Of a stretch of DNA of 64,000 nucleotides, positions 18,023 to 28,345 are shown in pieces. A program made the position numbers and the translations under genes. The notes beneath the pieces are model-generated. The model saw only the letters and a list, made by a program, of their open reading frames with translations. It was not told the origin of the DNA and did no database searches. The number at the start of each line of letters is the position of its first letter. Position 1 is the first letter of the stretch. Source of the stretch: Alphaproteobacteria bacterium 33-17 (GTDB taxonomy: Bacteria > Pseudomonadota > Alphaproteobacteria > Rickettsiales > 33-17); the NCBI GenBank assembly GCA_001897445.1, contig MKSX01000009.1, positions 62,001-126,000 of the forward strand. Reading direction: 5' to 3'.

Positions 18023-20203
18023 TTAACCTACAACATTCAAATTTTTAGATATAGCAATAGAAACAGTAGCACCTTGCTCATTATCGGAATTATCACTCAT
18101 ATTGTCTAGAGATTTATTATTTAGAAAATTAATAAAACCCATATGATCTTCGATAATTTTCCTAACTATAGCAAGACCAAGACCAGTACCACCTTGTTTA
18201 GTGGTGAAGTACGGCTCAGATAGTTTTTGAATGGTTTCTTCATCAAAACCAATACCATTGTCTTTAATATCTATATACATAAATTTATCATCATTTTTTA
18301 TATATATCAGGATGTTAGGAGTTTTAACTCCACTCGTTAAAATTGATTCTATAGAATTCTTTATAATATTCAAGAGTACTCTATGAATTTGTTTAGGATC
18401 ACAGCTAATTTGTGTATCATTTTCGTTTAAATACGCTACTTTTATGTAATTTTGATATTCAGCAAACGTATATTTCACATCGTTTATAACCTTTTTAATA
18501 TCAATATTTGTAAAGGTAGGGGATGGGAGTCTTGCAAAATCAACAAACTCATTAACCATCGAATTGATATTTTCAACATTTGAAATAATAGTATTTACAT
18601 ATTTTTCAACGTTTTCTGACTCACTAATTTCAAGCTTTATAAGTTTTTTTCTTATTCTTTCCGCAGCCAGCATAATAGGAGTTAGAGGGTTTTTCATTTC
18701 ATGGGCTATACGCCTTGCAACATCTGACCATGCCGCAGATCTTTGAGCAGACATAAGCTTAGTAATATCATCAAAGCTTATAATATATTTAATTTGTGAC
18801 TCAGTAGATTCATCATGAATAATATTTATACTTAAAGTTTTATTTGTTTTGTTTGCAGTTACTTCTATTTGAAAATTCTGAAATGCCTGATTCTGAGTAT
18901 TAGGAATCTGAATTAATTCACCAAATTCCATAAGTAAATCTGATACATTATGATTTATGCATGCCTCTTGATTAGTTTCTAAAATTTCTAAAGCTCTTTG
19001 ATTGATCAATTTTATGGTTGCATTACTATCAAGGGCAATAACACCTGCACTTACGCCTTCTAAAACTTTTTCATTAAACCTTATTTTATCAGCTAATATA
19101 TCATTGGTTAGAATCAAATCGAAATGCTGTTTTTCAATTTTTTCAATCATTTGATCAAGTGTATAAGCAAGAATCCCTATCTCGTCATTTACTTCTTCTA
19201 CGCCCGATCTAACCTTTAAGTTACCATCCTGAACCTTTTGAGCAAGTTCTACCAATGTAGTGATAGGTGAGGTGAGTGATGAGGCAAACCCAATACCGTA
19301 ATAAGTTGTAAATAATAACATCAAAATAGCAACTGTAGAATATACTAGAATAATCTGATACTGAAACTTAATCATATTAGTCATTAGCATTTGGTATTCG
19401 TTTGAAGCACCACTTACTCTTTCTATATAATTCAGCACTTTATTATCAACATATCTTGATGCGACAATATAACCGTCCAGAAAATTTTGCAGCTTAATAA
19501 TAGACTTTACAGAGTCTTTAGAGTTTGTCTCAATTACTGCAATGCTGCCGCTATCGGCATTTTGCACAGATTGGTGTGGTATTTTTGACCAGTCTGTAGA
19601 AGTTGCCAGGTCAGTTGCTGTAACCAGCTTACCATACTGGAATATTACAATCTCGGAAAGTGAGCGTATATCGCGCTGCAAATTAATATAATCACTTAAT
19701 AACTCACGGTTTCCTGAAAAAAGGTAAAACTGTTTATCAATATCATTGGCTAAAAAAAGCAAATCAGTTCTAATATTTTCTTTATGTTCGTCTAAATAAG
19801 CATTTGCGACATTTACAGATTCAGCAATCGCTGTACTAACTTTTTCATGAAACCACGTATTTATTCCATAATGTAAAAATATACCTGAGAAAATTGATAT
19901 AATCAGGGTAGGCGTGATTGCTATTAAGGTAAATGACTTAATAATTCTTTTCCTGAGAAAGCTTATTTTTCCTTTAATGGCGTAATTTCGTGATATTTTC
20001 AGAATTACAATACAAAGAAGTATGTTCCATACGATAGTAAATATAGAAATAGTATATAGCAGGCGTTTTTGGTTGCCATAACCATTTAGCATCTTGTGAC
20101 TTAGGAAAAAATAACCGATAACCAGAAATATCGATATTAAAGCAAATACCGTTACAATAATAAGGTTTCTATTTGAAAATTTTTTGTGTAGTAAGCTAGT
20201 CAC
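18023..20203 (-). CDS. ntrY: NtrY membrane sensor histidine kinase
   Basis: 726 aa from a GTG at 20203; the first in-frame ATG would remove the first membrane helix, so GTG is preferred although no strong Shine-Dalgarno is present. About four membrane segments, a periplasmic loop, HAMP domain (TTLVELAQKVQDG), PAS domain, HisKA with the phosphoacceptor in RIAHEMKNPLTPI, and HATPase with DNGIGF and GGTGLGLAIV. Phosphorylates NtrX encoded next. Architecture matches NtrY throughout. Confidence 0.94.
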   Translation of the reverse strand: MTSLLHKKFSNRNLIIVTVFALISIFLVIGYFFLSHKMLNGYGNQKRLLYTISIFTIVWNILLCIVILKISRNYAIKGKISFLRKRIIKSFTLIAITPTLIISIFSGIFLHYGINTWFHEKVSTAIAESVNVANAYLDEHKENIRTDLLFLANDIDKQFYLFSGNRELLSDYINLQRDIRSLSEIVIFQYGKLVTATDLATSTDWSKIPHQSVQNADSGSIAVIETNSKDSVKSIIKLQNFLDGYIVASRYVDNKVLNYIERVSGASNEYQMLMTNMIKFQYQIILVYSTVAILMLLFTTYYGIGFASSLTSPITTLVELAQKVQDGNLKVRSGVEEVNDEIGILAYTLDQMIEKIEKQHFDLILTNDILADKIRFNEKVLEGVSAGVIALDSNATIKLINQRALEILETNQEACINHNVSDLLMEFGELIQIPNTQNQAFQNFQIEVTANKTNKTLSINIIHDESTESQIKYIISFDDITKLMSAQRSAAWSDVARRIAHEMKNPLTPIMLAAERIRKKLIKLEISESENVEKYVNTIISNVENINSMVNEFVDFARLPSPTFTNIDIKKVINDVKYTFAEYQNYIKVAYLNENDTQISCDPKQIHRVLLNIIKNSIESILTSGVKTPNILIYIKNDDKFMYIDIKDNGIGFDEETIQKLSEPYFTTKQGGTGLGLAIVRKIIEDHMGFINFLNNKSLDNMSDNSDNEQGATVSIAISKNLNVVG

Positions 20204-20225
20204 ATATTTAATAAATTAGGTTGAT

Positions 20226-20250
20226 AAAAAAAGGGGCTTATACAGCCCCC
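20226..20250 (-). terminator. Terminator after recA
   Basis: On the minus strand GGGGCT-GTATA-AGCCCC is followed by seven Ts, 11 bp after the recA stop codon. Confidence 0.9.
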
Positions 20251-20260
20251 TATTAGTAAA

Positions 20261-21292
20261 TTATGCGTCAGCATGTTCTGCAATGCTTACATCTGTGTCG
20301 ATAAATAAGCTTGCATTTGAAGATTGCTGGCGAATAATGTTTTCAATCTTGGTTGCAATTTCAGGATTGTCCCTTAAGAATTGCTTAGCGTTTTCCTTGC
20401 CCTGACCAATTTTATTGCCTTCATAAGCATACCATGAACCTGATTTTTCAATAATGTCAGCTTTAACGCCAAGATCAATAATTTCACCAAGTTTTGAAAT
20501 ACCTTCACCATACATAATGTCAAAATCAACAGTTTTGAATGGAGGGGCAACTTTGTTTTTAACAATTTTAACTCTTGTTTGGCTTCCTGTTACGTCTTCT
20601 TTATCTTTAATGCTGCCAACTCTACGAATATCCATACGAACTGAAGCATAGAACTTAAGAGCATTACCACCGGTTGTTGTTTCAGGGTTACCAAACATAA
20701 CGCCGATTTTCATACGAATTTGGTTAATGAAAATAATAGTACAGTTAGTTTTAGAAATTGAACCTGTAAGTTTTCTAAGAGCCTGACTCATAAGTCTTGC
20801 TTGTAAGCCCATATGAGAATCACCCATTTCACCTTCGATTTCTGCTTTTGGAACTAATGCTGCCACACTGTCTATTACGATAAGATCAATCGCACCAGAT
20901 CTTACAAGTGTGTCTGCAATTTCTAAAGCTTGCTCACCTGTATCAGGTTGTGATATTACTAATTCATCAATATTTACACCAAGTTTTTTGGCATAAATTG
21001 GGTCAAGAGCATGCTCAGCATCGATAAATGCACAGTTACCACCAGCTTTTTGCGCTTCAGCAATAGCATGAAGTGTTAAAGTTGTTTTACCAGAGCTTTC
21101 AGGGCCAAAAATCTCAATGATTCTTCCTTTTGGAATGCCGCCGATACCTAGGGCAATGTCAAGGCTCAGTGATCCCGTTGAAATTGCTTCAACTTCAATA
21201 GTATCTTTCTGACCTAATTTCATTATAGAGCCTTTACCAAATGCTTTTTCAATTTGACCAAGTGCTGCTTCTAATGCTTTATTTTTATCCAT
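20261..21292 (-). CDS. recA: Recombinase RecA
   Basis: 343 aa. ATP-dependent strand-exchange protein for homologous recombination and SOS induction. Walker [10 protein letters not shown], Walker [25 protein letters not shown] with the L1 region, and the L2 region around [22 protein letters not shown] are intact. The acidic C-terminus is short. Its own terminator follows and a separate promoter is likely upstream, so it is a single-gene unit between ntrY and cckA. Confidence 0.98.
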   Translation of the reverse strand: MDKNKALEAALGQIEKAFGKGSIMKLGQKDTIEVEAISTGSLSLDIALGIGGIPKGRIIEIFGPESSGKTTLTLHAIAEAQKAGGNCAFIDAEHALDPIYAKKLGVNIDELVISQPDTGEQALEIADTLVRSGAIDLIVIDSVAALVPKAEIEGEMGDSHMGLQARLMSQALRKLTGSISKTNCTIIFINQIRMKIGVMFGNPETTTGGNALKFYASVRMDIRRVGSIKDKEDVTGSQTRVKIVKNKVAPPFKTVDFDIMYGEGISKLGEIIDLGVKADIIEKSGSWYAYEGNKIGQGKENAKQFLRDNPEIATKIENIIRQQSSNASLFIDTDVSIAEHADA

Positions 21293-21337
21293 AATCTTAC
21301 CTATTTTGTAAATAAAAAATCCTTCCGTGTTGTCCTA

Positions 21338-21366
21338 TTTCTAGCACAGTAAAATATATAATTCAA
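21338..21366 (-). promoter_or_regulatory. Possible recA promoter
   Basis: On the minus strand TTGAAT (21366-21361), a 17-bp spacer and TAGAAA (21343-21338). No alphaproteobacterial LexA box (GAAC-N7-GTTC) is visible in the recA upstream region. Confidence 0.3.
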
Positions 21367-21414
21367 AGGATATAATAGCTAATATTATATAATAATAAAA
21401 TTTTGATAAATATA

Positions 21415-23718
21415 TTAGCTTTGTTTCATTAATACTTCTTTCACTTTTTCTGCCAGTTGTTTAAGGTTAAATGGTTTAGGTAAAAAGTGGAACTTGCGGT
21501 TTTCAGTGCCATAAGTTTCTAAAAACACATCTTCACCATATCCTGAAATAAATATAACTTTAAGATGCTTAAACTGTTTAGTAACTTCCTGAATAATTTT
21601 AGGACCATGGCTACCTGGCATCATTACATCGCTAATAATAAGATCGATTGAATCGCCTTCGCGCTCTAAAATTTCTTTTGCCTGATCACCGTTTGATGCT
21701 CCTAAAACCTGATATCCTTTCATTTCCAATGCCTGAACAGCAAAGTGTCTTACAGCGTCTTCATCCTCAATAATTAGGATTTTAGAATCACCTGTAAGAT
21801 CACGGCTAATAGGCTCTGCAAGTTCAACTGGTTTGGTTATTTCATTTTTGGAAGGTATATAACGTTTTAAATATATAGCAAATTCAGTTCCTTCATTAAT
21901 TACACTTTTTACGTATAAATAGCCACCTGACTGCCTGATAATACCATAAACAGTGGCCAAACCTAAGCCAGTTCCGTAGCCGACTTCCTTTGTTGAAAAG
22001 AATGGTTCAAATATCTTCTGAATATTTTCTAATGGAATACCGCATCCATTATCAGCAAAAGATATTTTTACATATTCGCCTTCTGGTATAGTTTCATCAG
22101 GTGTAGGCGGAATATAGTCGCTTCCGATAGTATTATTATCGTCTATAACTATATTTTCTGTTTTAATAACAAATATACCCTTGTCTCCGTTTATAGCATC
22201 ACGAGAATTTACAGCAAAGTTTATCATTACCTGTTCAAACTGACCTTTATCAATCTTAGTTAGCCACAGATTTCTGCCATGGTAAATTTCAAGTATAATA
22301 TTATCACCAACCAAGCGAGATATTAAACTGGTTATCTCATCTATACATTCTGTAACGTCTACAACTTCCAGGCTTAAAGTTTGTTTGCGTGAAAAAGCCA
22401 AAAGCTGTTTTACCAAATTTGCAGCTCTTGCTGAGTTTTGTTTAATCTGCATAATTTCGGGAAATGATCTGTCATTAGGTCCATGACGTAACAATAATAA
22501 ATCACAAAAACCAAGTGTTGCAGTAATTAAGTTATTGAAGTCATGCGCAACTCCTCCTGCAAGCTGTCCCACTGCCTGTAGCCTTTGGGAGTGCATCATA
22601 TTTGGATCAAGGCTAATGCCTTGTTGCTTACTAAAATAAATAATAAAAATATTGCTCAGCTTACTTACGTTTAAATTTTTTATAAATCCAGGCTTATGAA
22701 TTTGGATTGTATAAGCTTGATTTTGATATGTATAATCAAGGAATTTAATTTCATCGGATTCTAATTTTTCAAAGCATGATAAAATCTTTTTTTGTATCTC
22801 TGCTTGTAACAATTCTTTTAAAGGCAAATTATTAAAATGCTCAGAAAATTTCTTATTAGATTTGATAACATTTAGATCTTCATCTGTAACGATGCAGGCA
22901 TCTTTTGTTCCGCTTGTGATGTATTCAATAACATTATTAAAATCAATTGTTTTTGGGCAAAGTACTAAATATTCCTCATCTTGCTCGATATTACCAAAAC
23001 AATTTAGTATAACAAAGTCTTGTTTAATAATGCTCATATCCCTAACAGTGGTTCCAACAGTAAGTCTATGAGAGTGATTTGAAAAATCTTTAATATTAGG
23101 GCTTACTGAAACTACTTTATTAAATTCATCAAGTATAATAAGTGGTATTTTGAAGTTCTTAGAAAAATCAGTAAACGATATAATATTAGACTCATATATT
23201 AATATAACATAGTAGTAAGAATTTTGATGTTTAATATATTTAAAGTCATAATAATAGTTTTTATTTTTTTTATTCCAAAGGTAGCAAGACAGGTGTGACT
23301 TCATCTTGAAATGCTTAATAAGCTTATTTTTAGAAAATTCTTCTAATTCTAAATATTCTGCAATTTCGCTAAATTCTGTGACCGCAATATTCATAAGAGG
23401 TGATTTGTATTTTGTATGCCTGTAAGTAACATTACCATTTGCATTTAAGATAATTGTCTCAAGAGCATCACGGTTATTTGCGACTAAATCAATTATACTT
23501 TCAGAAAAATTCTTTTGTGATGACAGCATCATTATGAGTGCCGAAGAGCATAAAAAAACAAATATAAAGCCAAATATTATAATCTCACGATTATAGCCTT
23601 TAGGGTTAGTCTCGCAAATATACAAAACCATAAAACACATTATAAGGCATGCGATAAAATTCATAAGCAAGTGTGCGTCGCTTACAAATTTTACAAATCT
23701 AGAAAGGCGAGAGTACAT
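21415..23718 (-). CDS. cckA: CckA-type hybrid histidine kinase
   Basis: 767 aa. Two N-terminal membrane helices (about 15-60), a PAS-like region, then HisKA with QRLQAVGQLAGGVAHDFNNL and FCDLLLLRHGPND, a signature stretch of CckA, HATPase with DNGCGI and GYGTGLGLATVYGI, and a C-terminal receiver with DLIISDVMMPG. CckA feeds phosphate through ChpT to CtrA, the cell-cycle and flagellar master regulator of alphaproteobacteria. The start overlaps the end of flgH by 20 bp, coupling it to the flagellar operon. Confidence 0.92.
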   Translation of the reverse strand: MYSRLSRFVKFVSDAHLLMNFIACLIMCFMVLYICETNPKGYNREIIIFGFIFVFLCSSALIMMLSSQKNFSESIIDLVANNRDALETIILNANGNVTYRHTKYKSPLMNIAVTEFSEIAEYLELEEFSKNKLIKHFKMKSHLSCYLWNKKNKNYYYDFKYIKHQNSYYYVILIYESNIISFTDFSKNFKIPLIILDEFNKVVSVSPNIKDFSNHSHRLTVGTTVRDMSIIKQDFVILNCFGNIEQDEEYLVLCPKTIDFNNVIEYITSGTKDACIVTDEDLNVIKSNKKFSEHFNNLPLKELLQAEIQKKILSCFEKLESDEIKFLDYTYQNQAYTIQIHKPGFIKNLNVSKLSNIFIIYFSKQQGISLDPNMMHSQRLQAVGQLAGGVAHDFNNLITATLGFCDLLLLRHGPNDRSFPEIMQIKQNSARAANLVKQLLAFSRKQTLSLEVVDVTECIDEITSLISRLVGDNIILEIYHGRNLWLTKIDKGQFEQVMINFAVNSRDAINGDKGIFVIKTENIVIDDNNTIGSDYIPPTPDETIPEGEYVKISFADNGCGIPLENIQKIFEPFFSTKEVGYGTGLGLATVYGIIRQSGGYLYVKSVINEGTEFAIYLKRYIPSKNEITKPVELAEPISRDLTGDSKILIIEDEDAVRHFAVQALEMKGYQVLGASNGDQAKEILEREGDSIDLIISDVMMPGSHGPKIIQEVTKQFKHLKVIFISGYGEDVFLETYGTENRKFHFLPKPFNLKQLAEKVKEVLMKQS

Positions 23719-24463
23719 CTAAAATCTGGGTTCCAATTCTTGGTTGTTGTACGTTGCTTATGTTGCCGCGGCCACCATAAGAGATTCTTGCCTCTGCAAT
23801 TTGATCGGAAGTAATCGAATTGTCAAGTCCGATATCTTCAGGTCTTGCTATACCTTCGATAAATACTTCACGTACTTCATTGTTAACCCTAACTTCCTGT
23901 GTGCCTCTTACCACTAGATTTCCGTTAGGAAGTATTTGTGTAACTGTTGCAGCAATTTGCATGCTAATGTTTTCTTTGCGGGCTATTTTGCCTTCGCCTG
24001 TATGATTAGCATTTCCGCTGAGATTAATTAACCTTGTTGGATCTAAAGTAGCTTTAGGTAAAAAGTTCTTTAATTTTGTATCAAAGCCCAAAAGGTTTGG
24101 TGCTGCCATGTTTTCACCTGTGCCACGTTTCTGTTCGGTTTTATTATTCATATCAGCTTTATCCTGAATATTAATAACAATCTTTACTATGTCGCCAACT
24201 CTGCGTGATCTTTCATCGCGGAAAAATGTACGATTGCCAGGTTGCCATAAAGAATTATGATTTTTAGGGGCAAATTCTGATTGAGCATTAGTTTGATCAT
24301 TATTTGGAAAATCAACAGGTCTGTAACCGTTTTGATTTGTTGGGAACTCAACAGAGTTTAAAGGCGGTCTGTCGCCTATATAGCTTAACTTATCTATAGT
24401 GCTTGGGCAGGCACTTAATAAAGTAGGTATAATCATTAAAATGATTTTAGTATAATAAGACAT
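23699..24463 (-). CDS. flgH: Flagellar L-ring lipoprotein FlgH
   Basis: 254 aa. Lipoprotein signal with lipobox LLSAC19. Family features include GDIVKIVINIQDKADMNNKTE and the C-terminal NEVREVFIEGIARPEDI with ISYGGRGN. Forms the outer-membrane L ring of the flagellar basal body. Part of flgF-flgG-flgA-flgH, with cckA overlapping its 3' end. Confidence 0.95.
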   Translation of the reverse strand: MSYYTKIILMIIPTLLSACPSTIDKLSYIGDRPPLNSVEFPTNQNGYRPVDFPNNDQTNAQSEFAPKNHNSLWQPGNRTFFRDERSRRVGDIVKIVINIQDKADMNNKTEQKRGTGENMAAPNLLGFDTKLKNFLPKATLDPTRLINLSGNANHTGEGKIARKENISMQIAATVTQILPNGNLVVRGTQEVRVNNEVREVFIEGIARPEDIGLDNSITSDQIAEARISYGGRGNISNVQQPRIGTQILDVLSPF

Positions 24464-24483
24464 AACATTATCGCTTTAAAGCT

Positions 24484-25170
24484 TTAGTAAATTATGGCAG
24501 TTTTTTCACCTGATACTTTTGCAGTGAAAATATTACCACTTCTTGTATTCTTGAGTTTGATCATATCATTCATTGATCCATTTTCAAGAGCTAAAGCTGT
24601 AACTTTTATAGAAATGTTTCCTTTTTCGTAAACAACATTTACAGATTCATTTTTATGTATTAATAGCGGTACATATACATCGCGTATATTTAATGGTTTA
24701 TCAGCATTGGTACTTGTTCTAAGTGCCTTGCCTACCAGTTCTTCTTTTGTTTTAATCAGGTTATTATTCACCTTCTGCGATGGATAGCTAATAAAATAAA
24801 TATCTGATTCTCTAACAACAGTGCCTGCGGATAATTGCGTTTGAAGTGCTGGTACTAAATAATTAAATGCGAATTTTCCCTGATATAACGCATTTTTATT
24901 ATCTATCTTAAGTCCTACTCTAAAGGTATAGCCAAAATCATCTACATTAATGCTTGTGATGCAAATTTCATCTTTTATAAAGAAGTCATTATTTGACGTA
25001 AGTCTAACATCAATAGCTGATTTATGTTTTTGTTCAATTTCGCTTTTAATCAGGTCGTCCAATTCTTCCTGGCTTTGCACTGACATATCGCAAGAAGATG
25101 CAAGGCTGTATGTTGGATAAATACTAATTGAAAATAATATACATAAGAAAAAATATGGTTTGGAAATCAT
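24484..25170 (-). CDS. flgA: Flagellar P-ring assembly chaperone FlgA
   Basis: 228 aa with a Sec signal peptide ending in SLASS. The SAF-type domain in the second half (LSAGTVVRESDIYFI, LVGKALRTSTNADKPLNIRDV) identifies FlgA, the periplasmic chaperone for P-ring (FlgI) assembly. It lies 20 bp upstream of flgH. flgI is not in the window. Confidence 0.88.
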   Translation of the reverse strand: MISKPYFFLCILFSISIYPTYSLASSCDMSVQSQEELDDLIKSEIEQKHKSAIDVRLTSNNDFFIKDEICITSINVDDFGYTFRVGLKIDNKNALYQGKFAFNYLVPALQTQLSAGTVVRESDIYFISYPSQKVNNNLIKTKEELVGKALRTSTNADKPLNIRDVYVPLLIHKNESVNVVYEKGNISIKVTALALENGSMNDMIKLKNTRSGNIFTAKVSGEKTAIIY

Positions 25171-25228
25171 TGTAATAATCTAAATTTAATTTTTAATATC
25201 TTAGGAAATTTTTTAAATAAAGTCTAAT

Positions 25229-25262
25229 AAAAAACCACCCTAAAAAATAGAGTGGTTTTTTT
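25229..25262 (-). terminator. Bidirectional terminator between flgG and flgA
   Basis: AAAAAACCAC at 25229-25238 pairs with GTGGTTTTTT at 25253-25262, with T runs on both strands. It lies just after the flgG stop and could reduce transcription of flgA, flgH and cckA relative to flgF and flgG. Confidence 0.75.
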
Positions 25263-25278
25263 ACATTAATTAATCATA

Positions 25279-26070
25279 TTAGCTTGAGCGAATCTGATTA
25301 ACAGTTTGCATCATCTGGCTTGCTGCTTGTATGAATGTTGAGCAGAATTCGTAAGCTCTCTGCGCCCTGATTAAACCTGTAATTTGGCTAACTAAGTTAA
25401 TATTAGAATATTCCAGCCACTTTTGCTTTAGAGTACCAAAACCAACATCACCCGGGAATCCTTCTAAAGGTTCGCCAGAAGATTGAGATTGCTTAAGTAA
25501 GTTATCCCCGATAGCTTCTAAGCCTTTTTCATTTATGAATCTGTACAAGCTAAACTGACCTACTAATTGGGGATCGGGCTGATCAGTAAATTTTACAAAA
25601 ACTTGTCCTTGTTCATTAATGTCAACGGCAATAGCGTCTTGGGGAATAATAAGACCTGGGGAAACAAGATAACCTGCCGATGTTACAATTTCACCATTTT
25701 GGTTAACGTTAAAAGCACCCGCTCTGGTGTAAGCAAAATCACCATTTGGCATTTCAACGCGGAAATATCCTTTGCCTCTGATTGCAACGTCTGTGTCGTT
25801 TTGGGTTTCCTGTAAATCACCTTGTGTAGTAATTCTGTATACGTTACCTGCGTTTACACCATGACCAATCTGAATACCTGTAGGTATGGTTGTTCCAACG
25901 TCTGAGGATATAAGACCCACGCGTTTTACGTTATCATACATAAGATCCTGGAACTCAATCCTTTGTTCTTTATATCCAATGGTCTGGCTGTTCGCAATAT
26001 TATTTGAGAGAACTTCAATATTCTTTGCGTAAGCTTGCATTCCACTGGCTGCGATATCTAAGTTAATCAT
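25279..26070 (-). CDS. flgG: Flagellar distal rod protein FlgG
   Basis: 263 aa, matching the family length. N-terminal rod motif ALDIAASGMQA-like (NLDIAASGMQAYAKNIEVLSNNIAN), central FlgG domain, and C-terminal EFCSTFIQAASQMMQTVNQIR typical of rod proteins. Forms the distal rod of the flagellum. Starts 10 bp after flgF. Confidence 0.96.
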   Translation of the reverse strand: MINLDIAASGMQAYAKNIEVLSNNIANSQTIGYKEQRIEFQDLMYDNVKRVGLISSDVGTTIPTGIQIGHGVNAGNVYRITTQGDLQETQNDTDVAIRGKGYFRVEMPNGDFAYTRAGAFNVNQNGEIVTSAGYLVSPGLIIPQDAIAVDINEQGQVFVKFTDQPDPQLVGQFSLYRFINEKGLEAIGDNLLKQSQSSGEPLEGFPGDVGFGTLKQKWLEYSNINLVSQITGLIRAQRAYEFCSTFIQAASQMMQTVNQIRSS

Positions 26071-26080
26071 GAATTTCCTC

Positions 26081-26854
26081 CTAACTTACTTTTCCAAAAA
26101 TTCTGAATGCGGTTTTTTCCATTTCATCTAACGAATTTATTATTGTTGTACCTGTTGAAACATTTCTTTGTGCATCAATTAGTGTGGTTAGTTCTACGAT
26201 AGGCTCTACATTTGATAATTCTAAAACACCTTGGTAAACCTGAAAATTCGCTGCATTTGGAAGTGGATCGACAAGCGCTTCTAATAATCCATTTCCACGA
26301 GGTTGCATAAATTGCTCATTTTCAAACTGAGCTATACCAATATTTCCTATAACTTCAGGACCTGCGGTAATTGTGCCATCTTCACGAACTACGATATCTT
26401 GATCAATATCATTAATTACAATTGCTTCGCCGCCATTGTTTAAAACCTGATAGCCTTGTGGAGTAACCAGTTGACCTTGTGCATTTAATGTAAAATTACC
26501 GCCTCTTGTATAGCGTTCGCCCTGTGGTGTATTAACCCTAAAGTATACACCCTGACCAACTAAAGCCACATCAAATTTATTGCCTGTGGATTTATAATCG
26601 CCAGGGTTTACATTACGTACAGTAGATACATCACGTGAGTAATTGATAACATCTTTATGAGTTGCATTATGAAGTACCTTTTCAAAAATCATTGATTGTC
26701 TTTGAAAGCCTGGTGTATTTGCGTTTGCAATATTATTTGATAATGTTTCTACTTCCTTGAACATAGAGTTTTGACGTCCAAGTAAAACATAAGTTGTATT
26801 GTCAAAAGATATAGCAGCCATATTCATACCAAAAATTTGTATTCTGGTATTCAT
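26081..26854 (-). CDS. flgF: Flagellar proximal rod protein FlgF
   Basis: 257 aa as written; the true start may be one of the Met codons at residues 10 or 12, as FlgF usually begins near the S/D-N-T-x-Y-V segment, and no start has a clear Shine-Dalgarno. Rod motif LSNNIANANTPGFQRQ near the N-terminus, C-terminal LSNVEPIVELTTLIDAQRN. Proximal rod protein; first gene of the flgF-G-A-H run. Confidence 0.92.
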   Translation of the reverse strand: MNTRIQIFGMNMAAISFDNTTYVLLGRQNSMFKEVETLSNNIANANTPGFQRQSMIFEKVLHNATHKDVINYSRDVSTVRNVNPGDYKSTGNKFDVALVGQGVYFRVNTPQGERYTRGGNFTLNAQGQLVTPQGYQVLNNGGEAIVINDIDQDIVVREDGTITAGPEVIGNIGIAQFENEQFMQPRGNGLLEALVDPLPNAANFQVYQGVLELSNVEPIVELTTLIDAQRNVSTGTTIINSLDEMEKTAFRIFGKVS

Positions 26855-26884
26855 ACATGCAAGGGGTGTGCCAAATTAAAAAAA

Positions 26885-27457
26885 TTATTTTAGCAGCTTT
26901 TGTAACTGCTTAATTGCCATTGCTCTGTGACCAATTTGTTCTTTTATATCTAATCCTAATTCCGCAAAAGTTTTGTTATATCCATCAGGTATAAATACAG
27001 GGTCGAATCCAAATCCATGTAAGCCCCTTGCAGGGAAGGTAAGTGTGCCACTATCTTCTCCGCTAGCAATAACGGTATTTTGCCCGTCATAAAAACAGAG
27101 TGTGCAAACAAACTTTGTTTTATAGGGTTTGGGGAGGCTTGATAACATTTCTTCAAGTCTTAAAAATGATGCTTCATAGCTACCATTTTCTTCCATAAAG
27201 TCTTTGGTTTTTACGCCAGGGAAGCCTTTTAACGCTTCAATCAACATTCCCGAATCATCTGCAACTACGGGTATGTTAAATATATTATAGTAATAGCGCG
27301 CCTTAAGTTCCGCATTTTCAGCAAAAGTAATTCCATCTTCAACAGGCTCTGGGATATCTTTATGAGTTAAAGTTTCAATAATAAAATTTTCTGAGAACGC
27401 CCGTGAAAGCTCAGCTATCTTACCTTTATTTTGGGTGGCGAGTAATATTTTTTGCAT
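26885..27457 (-). CDS. rdgB: XTP/dITP pyrophosphatase RdgB (HAM1)
   Basis: 190 aa from the ATG at 27457 (a TTG at 27469 extends the frame but adds nothing of the family). Removes non-canonical purine triphosphates. Motifs: ATQNKGKIAEL at the start, VVADDSGMLIEALKGFPGV, GFGFDPVFIP and IGHRAMAI at the end. It lies 30 bp upstream of flgF and may share its transcript. Confidence 0.95.
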   Translation of the reverse strand: MQKILLATQNKGKIAELSRAFSENFIIETLTHKDIPEPVEDGITFAENAELKARYYYNIFNIPVVADDSGMLIEALKGFPGVKTKDFMEENGSYEASFLRLEEMLSSLPKPYKTKFVCTLCFYDGQNTVIASGEDSGTLTFPARGLHGFGFDPVFIPDGYNKTFAELGLDIKEQIGHRAMAIKQLQKLLK

Positions 27458-27612
27458 AATATAAATCAATAATAATTATAATGGATAACATATGTATATT
27501 AAATTTATAAAAAATCAAACCTATACCGTAATTAGTTTAATAATTTCAGTTGTAAAAAAGCCATTTTTGCTACAATCTATAAAAAATAGTTTTGTAGCAA
27601 AGTGGTTGGAAA

Positions 27613-28332
27613 GTGGTAAATATAATTACAAAATATAAGTCTGAGAATTTTAACGATAGGAAGGGTGATTTTATTATCGATACTATTGTTATTCATTATA
27701 CGGTTACCGATTTTGCTACCAGTCTTAAGTTGCTTACTCAAAGCAAATACGGGGTTAGTAGCCATTTTTTAGTGAACACTAATGGCGATGTATATAACCT
27801 TGTCGATACCGAAAAGCGTGCATGGCATGCTGGCAAAAGTTACTGGCGTGGTAATACCGACGTAAACAGTAATTCTATAGGTATAGAAATTGTAAATGAT
27901 GGTTATAGCGAGTTTACTGATGATCAAATATCTTCTGTTTTAGAACTTTGTCAGATGTTAAAGGAAAAGTATCAAGCCATAGAAGACCGCAATATAATAG
28001 GTCACAGTGATGTAGCAATAGGAAGAAAAATTGACCCAGGTAAGTATTTTCCGTGGCAGTATTTTGCTGAAAATGGGGTAGGGGTTTGGGCAAATATAGA
28101 CAAGGATCAGAGTGAACCTCTATATTATATAGGTGATAAAGATGATAAAATTCTGGAAATTAAAGAAAAACTATCTGATTATGGATATCAGATTACTAAC
28201 TTTGATGATACGTATGACCTAGAGCTTAAAAAGGTTCTATATGCGTTTCAGCTTCACTTTGATCCTGAAAATGCCACAGGAAACATTGACAATAACACTA
28301 TTGCCATTATAGATAGTATTTATTATTTATAA
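27613..28332 (+). CDS. AmpD/AmiD-type N-acetylmuramoyl-L-alanine amidase
   Basis: 239 aa from a GTG start at 27613. Amidase_2 domain with zinc ligands H28 in IVIHYT, the His of IIGHSDVAIG and the Asp of KIDPGKYFPW, followed by a C-terminal peptidoglycan-binding-like helical region (about 165-239). There is no signal peptide, so a cytosolic AmpD-like role in recycling anhydro-muropeptides is likely, although the C-terminal domain is more like AmiD. It overlaps no gene and sits 13 bp upstream of ffh. Confidence 0.85.
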   Translation: MVNIITKYKSENFNDRKGDFIIDTIVIHYTVTDFATSLKLLTQSKYGVSSHFLVNTNGDVYNLVDTEKRAWHAGKSYWRGNTDVNSNSIGIEIVNDGYSEFTDDQISSVLELCQMLKEKYQAIEDRNIIGHSDVAIGRKIDPGKYFPWQYFAENGVGVWANIDKDQSEPLYYIGDKDDKILEIKEKLSDYGYQITNFDDTYDLELKKVLYAFQLHFDPENATGNIDNNTIAIIDSIYYL

Positions 28333-28345
28333 TAGTAGGTTTAGG

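Noticed and set aside
21293-21414. LexA box upstream of recA
   Set aside because: No GAAC-N7-GTTC or E. coli-type palindrome found by eye.
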